From NCBI RefSeq assembly GCF_001044425.1, contig NZ_LFML01000149.1, positions 1 through 64,000 on the forward strand: a stretch of DNA of 64,000 nt. Direction: 5' to 3'. Below are positions 44,998-53,614 of this stretch, one piece after another. Source of the stretch: Streptomyces roseus (GTDB lineage: Bacteria; Actinomycetota; Actinomycetes; Streptomycetales; Streptomycetaceae). The position numbers and the translations under genes are program-made. Under the pieces are notes generated by a model that was not told where the DNA came from, searched no databases, and saw only the letters and a program-made list of their open reading frames with translations. Numbering within the stretch: position 1 is the stretch's first letter; the number at the start of each line of letters is the position of its first letter.

Positions 44998-45827
44998 CCA
45001 CGACGACCACGACGTCCACGACGACAGCACGGCCGGCGCCGGCGGCGCCGCACCGGCCGGTCGCCCTCGTCACCGGCGGCACGAGCGGCATCGGCCTGGC
45101 GGTCGTACGGGACCTGGCAGCGCGCGGGCACCGGGTGTTCCTGTGCGCGCGGACCGCGCAGGACGTCAAGCGGACCGTCGAGGAACTGCGCGCCGAGGGC
45201 CTGGACGTGGCCGGCGCCGCCGCCGACGTCCGCTCCCGCGAGGCGGTCGCCGAGCTGGTCGCCGCCACCGTCGCGGAGTGGGACGCCCCGGTGTCCGTCC
45301 TGGTCAACAACGCCGGGCGCAGCGGCGGCGGTCCGACCGCCGGCATCAGCGACGAGCTCTGGTACGACGTCATCGACACCAACCTGAACAGCGTCTTCCT
45401 GCTGACCCGGGAGGTCCTGGTGCGGGGCGGCCTCGGCGGCGCCCCGTGGGGCCGGATCATCAACATCGCCTCCACGGCGGGCAAGCAGGGCGTCCTGCTG
45501 GGCGCCCCCTACTCGGCGTCCAAGCACGCCGTCGTCGGCTTCACCAAGGCCCTCGGCAAGGAGCTGGCCCCGGCCGGGATCACCGTCAACGCGGTGTGCC
45601 CGGGCTACGTGGAGACCCCGATGGCGCAGCGCGTGCGGGCGGGCTACGCGGCGGCCTGGGACACCACGGCCGAGGACGTGCAGGAGCAGTTCGAGGCGAA
45701 GATCCCGCTGGGCCGGTACGCGACCCCGCAGGAGGTGGCGGCCATGGTCGGCTACCTCACCACGGACCTCGCCGCGTCCGTCACCGCACAGGCGCTGAAC
45801 GTCTGCGGCGGGCTGGGGAACTTCTGA
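44994..45827 (+). CDS. ActIII-like polyketide ketoreductase
   Basis: The protein has 277 residues. A Thr-rich N-terminal tail precedes the SDR Rossmann motif VALVTGGTSGIGLAVVRDL (about 23-41). Catalytic features are NNAG (about 104), a Ser in IINIASTAGKQG (about 156) and YSASKHAVVGFTKALGKEL (about 173), with the PGYVETPMAQRVR substrate loop as in ActIII. It reduces the C9 carbonyl of the poly-beta-keto chain. It is coupled to the flanking genes by overlaps of 4 and 1 bp. Confidence 0.95.
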   Translation: MTTTTTTSTTTARPAPAAPHRPVALVTGGTSGIGLAVVRDLAARGHRVFLCARTAQDVKRTVEELRAEGLDVAGAAADVRSREAVAELVAATVAEWDAPVSVLVNNAGRSGGGPTAGISDELWYDVIDTNLNSVFLLTREVLVRGGLGGAPWGRIINIASTAGKQGVLLGAPYSASKHAVVGFTKALGKELAPAGITVNAVCPGYVETPMAQRVRAGYAAAWDTTAEDVQEQFEAKIPLGRYATPQEVAAMVGYLTTDLAASVTAQALNVCGGLGNF

Positions 45828-46786
45828 TGGCGGCCGAGCGGGTGCACCGCACCGTGCACGAGACCGAGGTGGCCGCCCCCGCCGGCGTGGTCTACGGACT
45901 GATCGCGGACCCCGAGCGGTGGCCGCTGTACTTCCCGCCCAACGTGTACGTGGAGCGGCTGGAGTTCGACGGCGTCAACGAGCGGCTGCGGATGTGGGCG
46001 ACGGCGAACGGCCGGGTCACGTCCTGGACCTCGCGCCGGGTGCTCGACGCGGCCGCGCGCCGCATCGGGTTCCGCCAGGAGGTCCCCGCGGCCCCGCTGT
46101 CGGCGATGACCGGCACGTGGATCGTGGAGCCGCTGGGAGCCGAGCGTTCGCGGCTGGTCCTGCTGCACGACTTCTCGGTCGCGGGCGACCGGGCCGAGGA
46201 CGTGGAGTGGGTCGAGCGCGCCACCGACACCAACAGCCGGGCGGAGCTGGGGAACCTGGCCCGCCTGGGTGAGCGCTGGGGCGGCCTCGACGAGCTCGTG
46301 ATGTCCTTCGAGGACACGGTGCGCGTGGACGCCCCGCCGGAGCTGGTCTACGCGTTCCTGGAGCGGGCCGAGCGGTGGCCGGAGCTGTTGCCGCACGTAT
46401 CGCGGCTGGATCTCACCGAGCCCGAGGAGCTGCCCGGCGTACAGGTGATGGCCATGGACACGCTGACGGCCGACGGATCGGCGCACACGACGGAGTCCGT
46501 GCGGGTGTGCTTCCCGGCGGCCGGCCGCATCGTCTACAAGCAGACCCGCACCCCCGCCCTGATGTCCGCGCACACCGGTGTGTGGACGGTCACGGGCGGC
46601 GCGTACGGCTCGACGGTCACCTCGCGGCACGGGGTGGTGCTCCGGGAGGAGGCGGTCGCCGGGGTGCTGGGCGCCTCGGCCGACCTCGCCGCGGCCCGCC
46701 GGTACGTGCGCGAGGCGCTCGGCCGCAACAGCACCGCGACGATGACGTACGCGAAGCGGTACGCGGAGTCGGCGCTCGCCCGCTGA
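45827..46786 (+). CDS. Didomain aromatase/cyclase (ActVII-like), copy 1
   Basis: The protein has 319 residues made of two START/SRPBCC (TcmN-type) domains (about 10-150 and 160-315). The first has AAPAGVVYGLIADPERWPLYFP, and the second DAPPELVYAFLERAERWPELLPHVS. Didomain proteins of this kind aromatise the first ring of reduced polyketides. The ATG overlaps the ketoreductase stop by one base. A second copy follows 130 bp downstream. Confidence 0.94.
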   Translation: MAAERVHRTVHETEVAAPAGVVYGLIADPERWPLYFPPNVYVERLEFDGVNERLRMWATANGRVTSWTSRRVLDAAARRIGFRQEVPAAPLSAMTGTWIVEPLGAERSRLVLLHDFSVAGDRAEDVEWVERATDTNSRAELGNLARLGERWGGLDELVMSFEDTVRVDAPPELVYAFLERAERWPELLPHVSRLDLTEPEELPGVQVMAMDTLTADGSAHTTESVRVCFPAAGRIVYKQTRTPALMSAHTGVWTVTGGAYGSTVTSRHGVVLREEAVAGVLGASADLAAARRYVREALGRNSTATMTYAKRYAESALAR

Positions 46787-46916
46787 GGCGCGGCGGCCGG
46801 GGCCGCGAGCCCGGGCGCGGCCCGGTCCGGCTCCTGCCCGGGCTCCAGGCCGTCTCGACCGGAGCTCCGGCCGGTACGCACAGACTCTGGATCAACGGTG
46901 ACGGAAAGGTGTGGCG

Positions 46917-47873
46917 ATGTCGGTCCAGCAGGTGCACCGCACGTCCTATTCCGTGGACGTCGACGCTCCCGCGGGCGTGGTCTACGGACTGATCGCGGAC
47001 ACGACCCAGTGGCCGCTGTACTTCCCGTCGGCCATCCACGTCGAGCGGCTCGACTTCGACGGCTCGCGCGACCGGTTCCACATGTGGGTGACCGCGAACG
47101 GGAGCGTCCGGTCCTGGCTCTCGCGCCGGACGCTGGACGCGACCCGGCTGCGGATCGACTTCCGCCAGGAGGTGCCCGCCGCCCCGGTGGTCTCGATGGG
47201 CGGCAGCTGGATCGTTGAGCCCCGGGGCACCGGGCGCTCGCGGCTGGTCCTGCTCCACGACTTCGCGGTCGCCGGGGACCGGCCCGCCGACGTCGAGTGG
47301 ACGAAGGAGGCCACCGACACCAACAGCCGGGCCCAGCTGGCCACGCTGAAGGAGGCCGCGGAGAACTGGACCCGGCTCGACGGCCTGCTGCTGTCCTTCG
47401 AGGACTCCGTACGGATCACCGGGCCGGCCGATCTGGCCTACCAGTTCCTCTACGAGGCCGCCGACTGGCCCGACCGCGTCCCGCACGTCTCGCGCGTCGC
47501 CGTGACGGAGGAGGCGCCGGGCGTGCAGCTGCTGAGCATGGACACCGTGACCGCGGACGGCTCCGCGCACACGACGGAGTCGGTGCGGGTGTGCTTCCCT
47601 GCGGCCGGCCGGATCGTCTACAAGCAGACCGAGACCCCGGCGCTGATGGCGGCGCACACCGGCGAATGGTCGCTGATCCCCGACGAGAGCGGCGTGACCG
47701 CCGTCTCGCAGCACAGCGTGCTGCTGCGCGAGGAGGCGATCGAGCGGGTCCTGGGCCCGGGCGCCGGCCTGGCCGAGGCCAGGACGTACGTGCGCGAGGC
47801 ACTGGGACTGAGCAGCGCGGCGACGCTGGCCCTCGCGAAACGGCACGCGGAGACGGCCATCCGGACCCTGTGA
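46917..47873 (+). CDS. Didomain aromatase/cyclase (ActVII-like), copy 2
   Basis: The protein has 318 residues and aligns throughout with copy 1 (shared blocks such as GVVYGLIAD, FRQEVPAAP, TDTNSRA and RVCFPAAGRIVYKQT). It therefore arose by tandem duplication or close paralogy. Both domains look intact. ATG at 46917 with AAAGG upstream; a GTG 6 bp earlier is possible. Two reducing-type aromatases in one cluster suggest either two chains or a divided function. Confidence 0.92.
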   Translation: MSVQQVHRTSYSVDVDAPAGVVYGLIADTTQWPLYFPSAIHVERLDFDGSRDRFHMWVTANGSVRSWLSRRTLDATRLRIDFRQEVPAAPVVSMGGSWIVEPRGTGRSRLVLLHDFAVAGDRPADVEWTKEATDTNSRAQLATLKEAAENWTRLDGLLLSFEDSVRITGPADLAYQFLYEAADWPDRVPHVSRVAVTEEAPGVQLLSMDTVTADGSAHTTESVRVCFPAAGRIVYKQTETPALMAAHTGEWSLIPDESGVTAVSQHSVLLREEAIERVLGPGAGLAEARTYVREALGLSSAATLALAKRHAETAIRTL

Positions 47874-47903
47874 GGCCGGCTCCGCCGGGGCTCCGTCGGC
47901 ATG

Positions 47904-47921
47904 TCAGGCACGCGTCAGCGA
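47904..47921 (+). promoter_or_regulatory. SARP-box candidate before the first C-like gene
   Basis: TCAGGCA-N4-TCAGCGA at 11-bp pitch, 64-81 bp upstream of the start at 47985. Confidence 0.5.
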
Positions 47922-47984
47922 TATGTGGGTTCCCCGCGCATACTCGACCCCTTTGAAGTCCGAGGCCGAGACGAGGGGGAGAGG

Positions 47985-49748
47985 ATGAGCGTCGGTTCCG
48001 AGCAGGCAGGCCGGCCCGCACACCCCGGACCCGCACGTTCCGGGCCCGGACTGCCCGCGTCCGCCCGCCAGCGCGAGGTGCTGCTCGACGCCATGGCCGC
48101 CCGGCCCGGCTCCGCACCGCACGTCGAGCAGCTGCACTGGCGCTGGTACGGGCCGCTGGACACCCGGCGGTTCCTGGCCGCGTGGCAGTCCGTGTACGAC
48201 CGGGAGGCGGTGCTGCGGGCCGCGTTCGCCCCGTACGGGGCCCGCGGCGGGCCCCGGGTCGTCGTGCACCGGCGGGTCGTACCGCAGCTGGTGCGCCATC
48301 CGTACGGATCCGCCGACCGGCAGACCCTGCTGGCGGGGGAGCGGCGGCGCGGCTTCGACCCCACGCGTCCGGGGTTGCTGCGGATCGCGCTGCTGGACGA
48401 GCAGCCCGGCCCGGCCGGCCCGAAACGCGTGATCCTGACGTACCACCACGCGATGCTCGACGGGCGCAGCGTACGGCTGCTGATGCGCGCGTTCGTCCGG
48501 GCCTACCTCGCCGAGGGGGCGTCCCTCGGCGGCGAACGGCGTCCCGATGTGCGGGACCACCTGCGCTGGCTGGCGGCTCAGGACTGCGGTCCGGCCCGCG
48601 CGTTCTGGTCGCGGGCCGCGCCGCCGGCGGGCTCGGCCACGCTGCCGCAGGGGGGCGGCGTGGCCGGGCTCCGTACGACGGCCCGGCTGGCCCCCCACGA
48701 GGCCTGCCTCCTGCGGGACTGGACGGCCGCGCAGGGCATCACCGAGAGCACCGCCCTCCAGGCGGCCTGGGCCCTCCAGCTGCGCCGGGCCGTGCCGGAG
48801 GGCGGCCCCGTCCCGGTTGCGTTCGAGACGGCCGTCTCCGGCCGCGGCATCCCCCTGGACGGGGCCTCCCGCCTGCCGGGCCCGCTGCGCACCACGCTGC
48901 CGATGTCGGTGGAGGTCGACCCCGAGGGGCTGTTCGCGGGGCTGCTGGCCGATCTCGCCGACCGGGCCTTCGACCTCTCGGCGTACGAATGGGTCTCTAC
49001 GGGCCAGGTCCGGGCGTGGAGCGGCCGCACCCCGGCAGGGCCCGCGGCCGAGACGCTCCTGTCCTTCGACCCCCCGCCCCCCGCCGACACGGACCCCCTG
49101 GACGAGGACCTGGCTGCCCAGGGCGTACGCCTGACCGGACCCGAGACGGTGAACACGTCCGGCGGCCACGCTCTCTCGCTGACCGCGCACCACGACCTCG
49201 ACGGCGGCCTGGTGCTGACCGGGGTGCAGGACCGGACCATGCGGGCGGACGCGCGCGGGGCCGTCCACCGTACGGCGGGTCTGCTCCGCCGGTTCCCCAC
49301 CACCGACCGCCGGTTGACGACGGTGGCCGAGACCCTGCGCCTCCTGGGCCCCTGGCCGCCGCCCCGGCAGCCACCGCCCGGGACGGCAGCCGTGCCCGCG
49401 GGCCTCGTCGTCCTGTGGCGGGCCGCCCGGCCCGGAGCCGGGACCGTCGTGCTCGTCCCGCCGCCCGGCGGGGCCGCCGGCCGCATCGCCGCGCCGGCCC
49501 GCGTCCACGGGTGGGACGGTCAACTGGCCGCACTCGACGGCCCCTCGGACGCCGAGGGGTGCGTGGCGGCGCTGCGGCCGGTGCTGGCGGCGGGCGAGCC
49601 GCTGGTGCTGGGCTGCCACGAGCCCGGCGCCGAGCTCGCCCTCCGGATCGCCCGCCGGGTGGCGGCCTTCGGATGGCCCGAGCCCGTGGTGGCCGTGGCC
49701 GCGGACTCCGGGTCCCTCTCCCGCGCGCTGGCGGCCGCGCTGCGCTGA
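47985..49748 (+). CDS. Condensation-domain protein with truncated thioesterase-like tail (A)
   Basis: The protein has 587 residues. A condensation domain (about 20-450) starts LPASARQREVLLDAM, the usual C1-type opening, and keeps the active motif HHxxxDG as YHHAMLDGRS (His154, His155, Asp159). A C-terminal segment (about 490-587) resembles the start of a thioesterase (GTVVLVPPPGGAAGR, then LVLGCHEPGAELALRI) but the nucleophile position is Glu546 and the Asp/His part of the fold is missing. The protein may form an amide or ester between carrier-bound or free acyl groups. No A or PCP domain is attached. A close paralogue is at 54728. Confidence 0.85.
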   Translation: MSVGSEQAGRPAHPGPARSGPGLPASARQREVLLDAMAARPGSAPHVEQLHWRWYGPLDTRRFLAAWQSVYDREAVLRAAFAPYGARGGPRVVVHRRVVPQLVRHPYGSADRQTLLAGERRRGFDPTRPGLLRIALLDEQPGPAGPKRVILTYHHAMLDGRSVRLLMRAFVRAYLAEGASLGGERRPDVRDHLRWLAAQDCGPARAFWSRAAPPAGSATLPQGGGVAGLRTTARLAPHEACLLRDWTAAQGITESTALQAAWALQLRRAVPEGGPVPVAFETAVSGRGIPLDGASRLPGPLRTTLPMSVEVDPEGLFAGLLADLADRAFDLSAYEWVSTGQVRAWSGRTPAGPAAETLLSFDPPPPADTDPLDEDLAAQGVRLTGPETVNTSGGHALSLTAHHDLDGGLVLTGVQDRTMRADARGAVHRTAGLLRRFPTTDRRLTTVAETLRLLGPWPPPRQPPPGTAAVPAGLVVLWRAARPGAGTVVLVPPPGGAAGRIAAPARVHGWDGQLAALDGPSDAEGCVAALRPVLAAGEPLVLGCHEPGAELALRIARRVAAFGWPEPVVAVAADSGSLSRALAAALR

Positions 49749-49822
49749 GCCGCGCCCGGGGGCGCCGGCCGGCGTCGGCCGACGGGGCGTACGGGACCTG
49801 CGGGTGCTACGGGCCCACGGGG

Positions 49823-50101
49823 TCAGGCGACGGCGTGGAGGAGGCCCGCGTCGCGCATCTCCTCCACCCAGAGGTCCAGGTCGGCGCGGGCGTTCTCGGG
49901 GACCGTGTCCCAGAGGCGGGCGAGGAGATCGGCGGCGGCCGCCGTGTCGCCGTCGTGCTGGCGCAGGGCGATCCACATCGCCGTGCCCACGGGGCCGCAG
50001 CGGTAGCTCTCCGGGCCGGCGGTCGATGCGGCCATCAGCACCAGGCGGCCGTCGCCGTCCACGGAGGCGACGCGCACCCCCGGCATCGGTCGGATGCGCA
50101 C
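49823..50101 (-). CDS. PqqD-like protein
   Basis: The protein has 92 residues from a GTG at 50101 with GGAGG upstream. It matches the PqqD winged-helix family: an N-terminal strand pair (VRIRPMPGVRVASVDGDGRLVLM), GPVGTAMWIALRQHDGDTAAAADLLARLW (about 40-68) and a C-terminal DLDLWVEEMRDAGLL. PqqD proteins normally bind peptide precursors for a modifying enzyme. No precursor peptide or radical SAM gene is visible. It faces left, convergent with the C-like gene and divergent from the ABM gene. Confidence 0.8.
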   Translation of the reverse strand: MRIRPMPGVRVASVDGDGRLVLMAASTAGPESYRCGPVGTAMWIALRQHDGDTAAAADLLARLWDTVPENARADLDLWVEEMRDAGLLHAVA

Positions 50102-50119
50102 GGGCACCTCCAGGGCCGG

Positions 50120-50140
50120 CGGTCGAGGAACCCTCAAGCT
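50120..50140. promoter_or_regulatory. SARP-box candidate near the pqqD-like start
   Basis: Plus strand: TCGAGGA-N4-TCAAGCT (50123-50140). Minus strand, facing the pqqD-like gene: TTGAGGG-N4-TCGACCG (50137-50120). On the minus strand a transcript would start close to the GTG, giving a leaderless mRNA. Confidence 0.45.
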
Positions 50141-50284
50141 ATTACGGAAATCCGGCAGGATCCATGGGGGTTCGCGGTTTCTGGGGTTCCCCCGCGCACA
50201 CCCCCTGTACGGCTGATTCACGGAGTTAGGGGGGTGGGCGGCCGGGCCCGGGGAAGGATCCGTCAAAGCGGGCTGGAGGAGTGG

Positions 50285-50313
50285 TCGAGCCGTCTTCCAG
50301 GGCTCTTCGAGCC
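50285..50313 (+). promoter_or_regulatory. Triple SARP-box candidate before the ABM gene
   Basis: TCGAGCC (50285), TCCAGGG (50296) and TCGAGCC (50307) lie at 11-bp pitch, 70-98 bp upstream of the ABM start. A further TCGAGCG is at 50320. Confidence 0.65.
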
Positions 50314-50382
50314 GCGCCGTCGAGCGTGGCTACCGGACCCACACCCGGGCACCCCCCAGACCCGCACACCCGAGGAGCCCCC

Positions 50383-50679
50383 ATGGTGACCTTCGTCAAC
50401 AAGCTGACCGTCCACGGTGACATCGACCGGTTCCTGGCCGTGAAGGACCGGCTGACCGCCTATATGAGCAGCCGGCCCGGCTACATCGGGCACGAGGCCC
50501 TGCGCCACCTCGGCGACGAGCGGGTCTTCCTCGAACTCGCCGTGTGGGAGGACGCCCAGGCCCATGCCGACGCCGTCCGCAGCGAGGAGTTCCAGGCCCT
50601 CGTCAAGGACCTCGGCCCGCTGGCCACCCCCGAACCCGGTCTGTACGAGACCGTGGAGGCGGCGCCCGGTGTCCGATGA
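50383..50679 (+). CDS. Antibiotic biosynthesis monooxygenase (ABM) family protein
   Basis: The protein has 98 residues with the ABM ferredoxin-like pattern (TFVNKLTVHGDIDRFLAVKDRL at the start, RPGYIGHEALRHLGDERVFLELAVWEDAQAHADAV in the middle, described by ends). Members such as ActVA-Orf6 oxidise aromatic polyketide anthrones without cofactor. ATG after GAGGAG. Its stop overlaps the start of the acyltransferase-like gene by 11 bp. Confidence 0.88.
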   Translation: MVTFVNKLTVHGDIDRFLAVKDRLTAYMSSRPGYIGHEALRHLGDERVFLELAVWEDAQAHADAVRSEEFQALVKDLGPLATPEPGLYETVEAAPGVR

Positions 50680-51487
50680 CGCGGCCGCGCTCCTCGCCCG
50701 CCGACCCGGCCGCCGGCGCCCGCCCCGCCGTCCGCCGGCCCCGCCCCTGACCGTCCTGTTCACCGGTCACGCGGGCCGCCGCCTCGGCCTCGGCCGGGAG
50801 CTGTACTGCGCCGTCCCCGCGTTCCGGTCCGCGTACGACGCGGTACGCGAGGCACTCGACCCGTGGCTGCGGATGCCGCTGGCCGCCGTGGTCTTCGCCC
50901 CCGAAGGCGGGGTGGACTCGGGGCTGATCCGCCGGGCCGAGTTCGCCCAGCCGGCGCTGTTCGCCTTCCAGGTCGCCGTGTACCGGCTCTGGCAGAGCTG
51001 GGGGCTGTGCGCCGACGCCGTCGCCGGCCAGGGCGCCGGCGAACTCTCCGCCGCGCACGTGGCGGGGGTGCTCACGCTCGCCGACGCGGCCCGGCTCGTC
51101 GCCGCGCTCGGCCGCCTCGTCCCGCCCCGGCCCGCACCCGGCGCCGCGCGGGCCGCCGAGGCCGAGTTCCTGAAGGCGGCCCGCGAGAGCGCCACCGCGC
51201 CGCGCTCCGTCCACCTCGTCTGCACCGCGACCGGCCGGCCCATCGGCTCCGGCCGCGACGAACGCCCGCTGCGGCCCGAACGGCTGCTGCTCCAGACACA
51301 CCAGGTCATCCGTACCGCGGACGCCGTCCGCACCCTCGAGGCGGCCGGGTTCACCCGCCCCCACCCCTGCGGGCCCGACCCCGAGGACACCCTGCCCGGC
51401 TGTGAACTGCGCGCCGCCCGGGCCGTGCTGCCGCACATCGAGGGGCCCGAACGAACCGAGGGGCGGGCCGCAGGCCACCACCGGTGA
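50669..51487 (+). CDS. Acyltransferase-like protein lacking the catalytic Ser
   Basis: The protein has 272 residues. It begins as a type I PKS acyltransferase (VLFTGHAGRRLGLGRELYCAVPAFRSAYD, and EFAQPALFAFQVAVYRLWQSWGL, about 90). The nucleophile motif GHSxGE is GQGAGE, so Ser is Gly122 and the preceding His is Gln. LSAAHVAGVLTLADAARLVAALGRL continues the fold, but the small subdomain and the HAFH segment are missing. It cannot transfer acyl groups by the usual mechanism. It may be a docking remnant or partner of the KS-like protein. GTG start inside the ABM gene end; spelling in the N-terminal 30 residues is Arg/Pro-rich. Confidence 0.82.
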   Translation: MSDDAAALLARRPGRRRPPRRPPAPPLTVLFTGHAGRRLGLGRELYCAVPAFRSAYDAVREALDPWLRMPLAAVVFAPEGGVDSGLIRRAEFAQPALFAFQVAVYRLWQSWGLCADAVAGQGAGELSAAHVAGVLTLADAARLVAALGRLVPPRPAPGAARAAEAEFLKAARESATAPRSVHLVCTATGRPIGSGRDERPLRPERLLLQTHQVIRTADAVRTLEAAGFTRPHPCGPDPEDTLPGCELRAARAVLPHIEGPERTEGRAAGHHR

Positions 51488-51535
51488 TCCCGGTGGCCGG
51501 TCTCCGGCCGGCTCCGGCCGCCGCTGCACGAAGCC

Positions 51536-51553
51536 TCGAGCGGCTGTCGAGCG
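51536..51553 (+). promoter_or_regulatory. SARP-box candidate before the acyl-CoA dehydrogenase gene
   Basis: Two identical TCGAGCG heptamers begin at 51536 and 51547 (11-bp pitch). The gene start is about 265 bp away, so a long leader would be expected. Confidence 0.6.
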
Positions 51554-51632
51554 GATCCCCGCACGCTGAAGAGCGGCAGGACGCGCGGGACCCGCCGCAC
51601 ACACGGCGCCGGACCCGCGCCACCCGGGCCAC

Positions 51633-51735
51633 CGCAGGAACCGCGCCACCCGTCACCTCGCAGGACCCGTCGTGACACCGCAGGACCCGCGCCATCCGCC
51701 ATCCGCCACACCGCAGGACCCGCGCCACCGCGATA
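51633..51735. repeat. Imperfect tandem repeats in the acyl-CoA dehydrogenase leader
   Basis: CGCAGGA begins at 51633, 51659, 51679 and 51712, each followed by a variant of ACCCGCGCCA. The 330-bp gap 51488-51817 holds these repeats and a SARP-box candidate, and no gene. Confidence 0.6.
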
Positions 51736-51817
51736 CCCGCAACAGAAGACGGACCAGCCCCGCGGACTGCGCGCAGCAGGCCGGGAGTCCCGGACGAAGG
51801 AGCTGATCTCCGCCGCC

Positions 51818-53598
51818 ATGGCCACCACCACCGAGACCCCCACGCGTACCGAGAGCGGGGCCGCGGGCCGGAGCGCCGCCCGCGCCGCCGAGGAGACCGA
51901 CGCGCTGCGCCGGGCCGCGCGCCTGGAAGCCCTGCTCGGCGACCCGTACGACGGCGCCAACCCGCACGGGCTCGGCGCCCTGTTCGCCGCCGACGAGCGG
52001 CGCGAGCCGCCGGCCGCCACCGAGCGGCTGCTCGTCGGCGCGGGCCTGGGCGCGGAGTTCGTGCCCGCCGAGTTCGGCGGCCGGCTCACCCGCGCCGACC
52101 TGCTCGTCAAGGTGCTGCGCCCGGTCTTCCGCCGTGATCTCGCCCTCGGCTTCGGCTCCGGGATCACCTCCCTGTTCGCGACCTCCGCCGTCTGGGCGGC
52201 CGGCAGCACGGCCCAGCGCCGGGCCACCGCCGACGTCCTGCTCGCGGGCGGGCGCGCCTCGATCGTCCACCACGAGCTGGCCCACGCGAACGCCATCCTG
52301 CGCGACGAGTTCACCGCCGCCCCGCTGGCCGGCGGCGGCTTCTCGCTCAGCGGCCGCAAGGACGTCATCATCAACGCCGCCCGGGCGCAGGCGTACGTGG
52401 TCTACGCCCGGACCGACCGCGCCCGCAGTCCGCTCAGCCACTCCGTCCTCCTCCTCGACCCGGAGGAGCTCACCGCCGCCGGGGGCCTGGCCCGGCTGCC
52501 CCGCGTTCCCACCGCCGGCATGCGCGGATCCCTCTTCTCCGGGCTCCGGTTCACCGACTGCGAGGTCCCCGGCTCCGCGCTCGTCGGCCGCGTCGGCGAG
52601 GGCGTGGCGCTGGCGCTGCGCACGTACCAGGTCAACCGCTGCGTGATCGCCGCGACCGCCGTCGCCGCGGCCGGCACCGTCCTGCACTCCGCCGTACGGG
52701 CCGCCACCACCGGTCGCAGCCGGCCCGTCGCCCGCCGCTTCCACAAGCCGCTGGCCGGGGTCTTCGCCGATCTGCTGGCCTGCGACTCCATGGCCGGCGT
52801 CGCGCTGCGCTCCCTGAGCCTGCTGCCCGACCGCACCCATGTGCTCGCGGCGGCCGTCAAGTACGTGGTCCCCGACCTGCTGCGCGAGAGCCTGGAGGAG
52901 CTGGCGGCCGTACTCGGCTCGCGCGGCTACCAGCACGGCACGCCCGAGTACGGGGCGCTGGACAAGCTCTCGCGCGATCTGCCGGTCGCCGGGCTCGGGC
53001 ACGCCGGGACCGCCGCCTGCCAGGCGGTGATCGTGCCGCAGCTGCGGGCGCTGGCCGAGCGGGCCTGGTTCAAGGAGGAGGAGCCGCCGTCCGAGCTGTT
53101 CCGCTCCGGCGCGAGCCTGCCGCACCTCGACTACCGGCTCCTGGGCATAGCCGACGGCGGGGACTTCCTCGCCGCCTCCCTCGTCGGATCGGCCGCCCGC
53201 CTCGCCGAGGTCCGGGGGGTCGGCGGTCAACTGGCCGTCCTCGCCGACCTGGCCGAGGCGTTCGTCACCGAACTGCGGGCGCTGCGCGAGCAGTGCCGGG
53301 CGATCCCGCAGGGCGCGGCAGCCCTGGCCGACCCGCTTGGTGCGTGCTCAGCGACCGCTACGCGCTGGTGCTCGCGGCCGCCGCGGTCCTGGGCACATGG
53401 GAGGGCCAGGACGGCAGCGAGCCCTTCCTCGCCTCGCCCGCCTGGGCCGTGCTCGCGCTGACCCGGATCGGCGGCCGCCTCGGCATTCCGGTGCCCGAGC
53501 TGCCGGACGACTGCCTCGGGCAGGTGCTGGAAGAGCTCGTACGCCGCTACCGGGCGGGCCGCAGCTGCGACCTCGACGCCACCGAACTGGCCCAGTGA
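51818..53598 (+). CDS. Acyl-CoA dehydrogenase, apparently frameshifted
   Basis: The initial frame (ATG 51818) encodes a typical acyl-CoA dehydrogenase with an N-terminal alpha domain, a central beta domain (VHHELAHANAILRDEF and LSGRKDVIINAARAQ, about 147-190) and a C-terminal alpha domain. After ALADPLG (near 53340) this frame turns into an Arg/Ser/Pro-rich tail ending at 53461. A second frame carries on with a plausible helical end (VLSDRYALVLAAAAVLG to LDATELAQ) to the stop at 53598. A one-base loss near CCGCTTGG (about 53333-53342) explains this. It is either a real mutation or a sequencing error. It would desaturate a carrier- or CoA-bound acyl chain. The next gene starts 17 bp after the restored stop. 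Confidence 0.8.
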
Positions 53599-53614
53599 CC
53601 GCGGGGGAGACGCG

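Noticed and set aside
49823-50382. RiPP cluster around the PqqD-like gene
   Set aside because: No precursor peptide, radical SAM, protease or cyclodehydratase gene is in the window.
53325-53461. Programmed ribosomal frameshift in the acyl-CoA dehydrogenase gene
   Set aside because: No slippery heptamer or adjacent stimulatory structure is seen; mutation or sequencing error is simpler.
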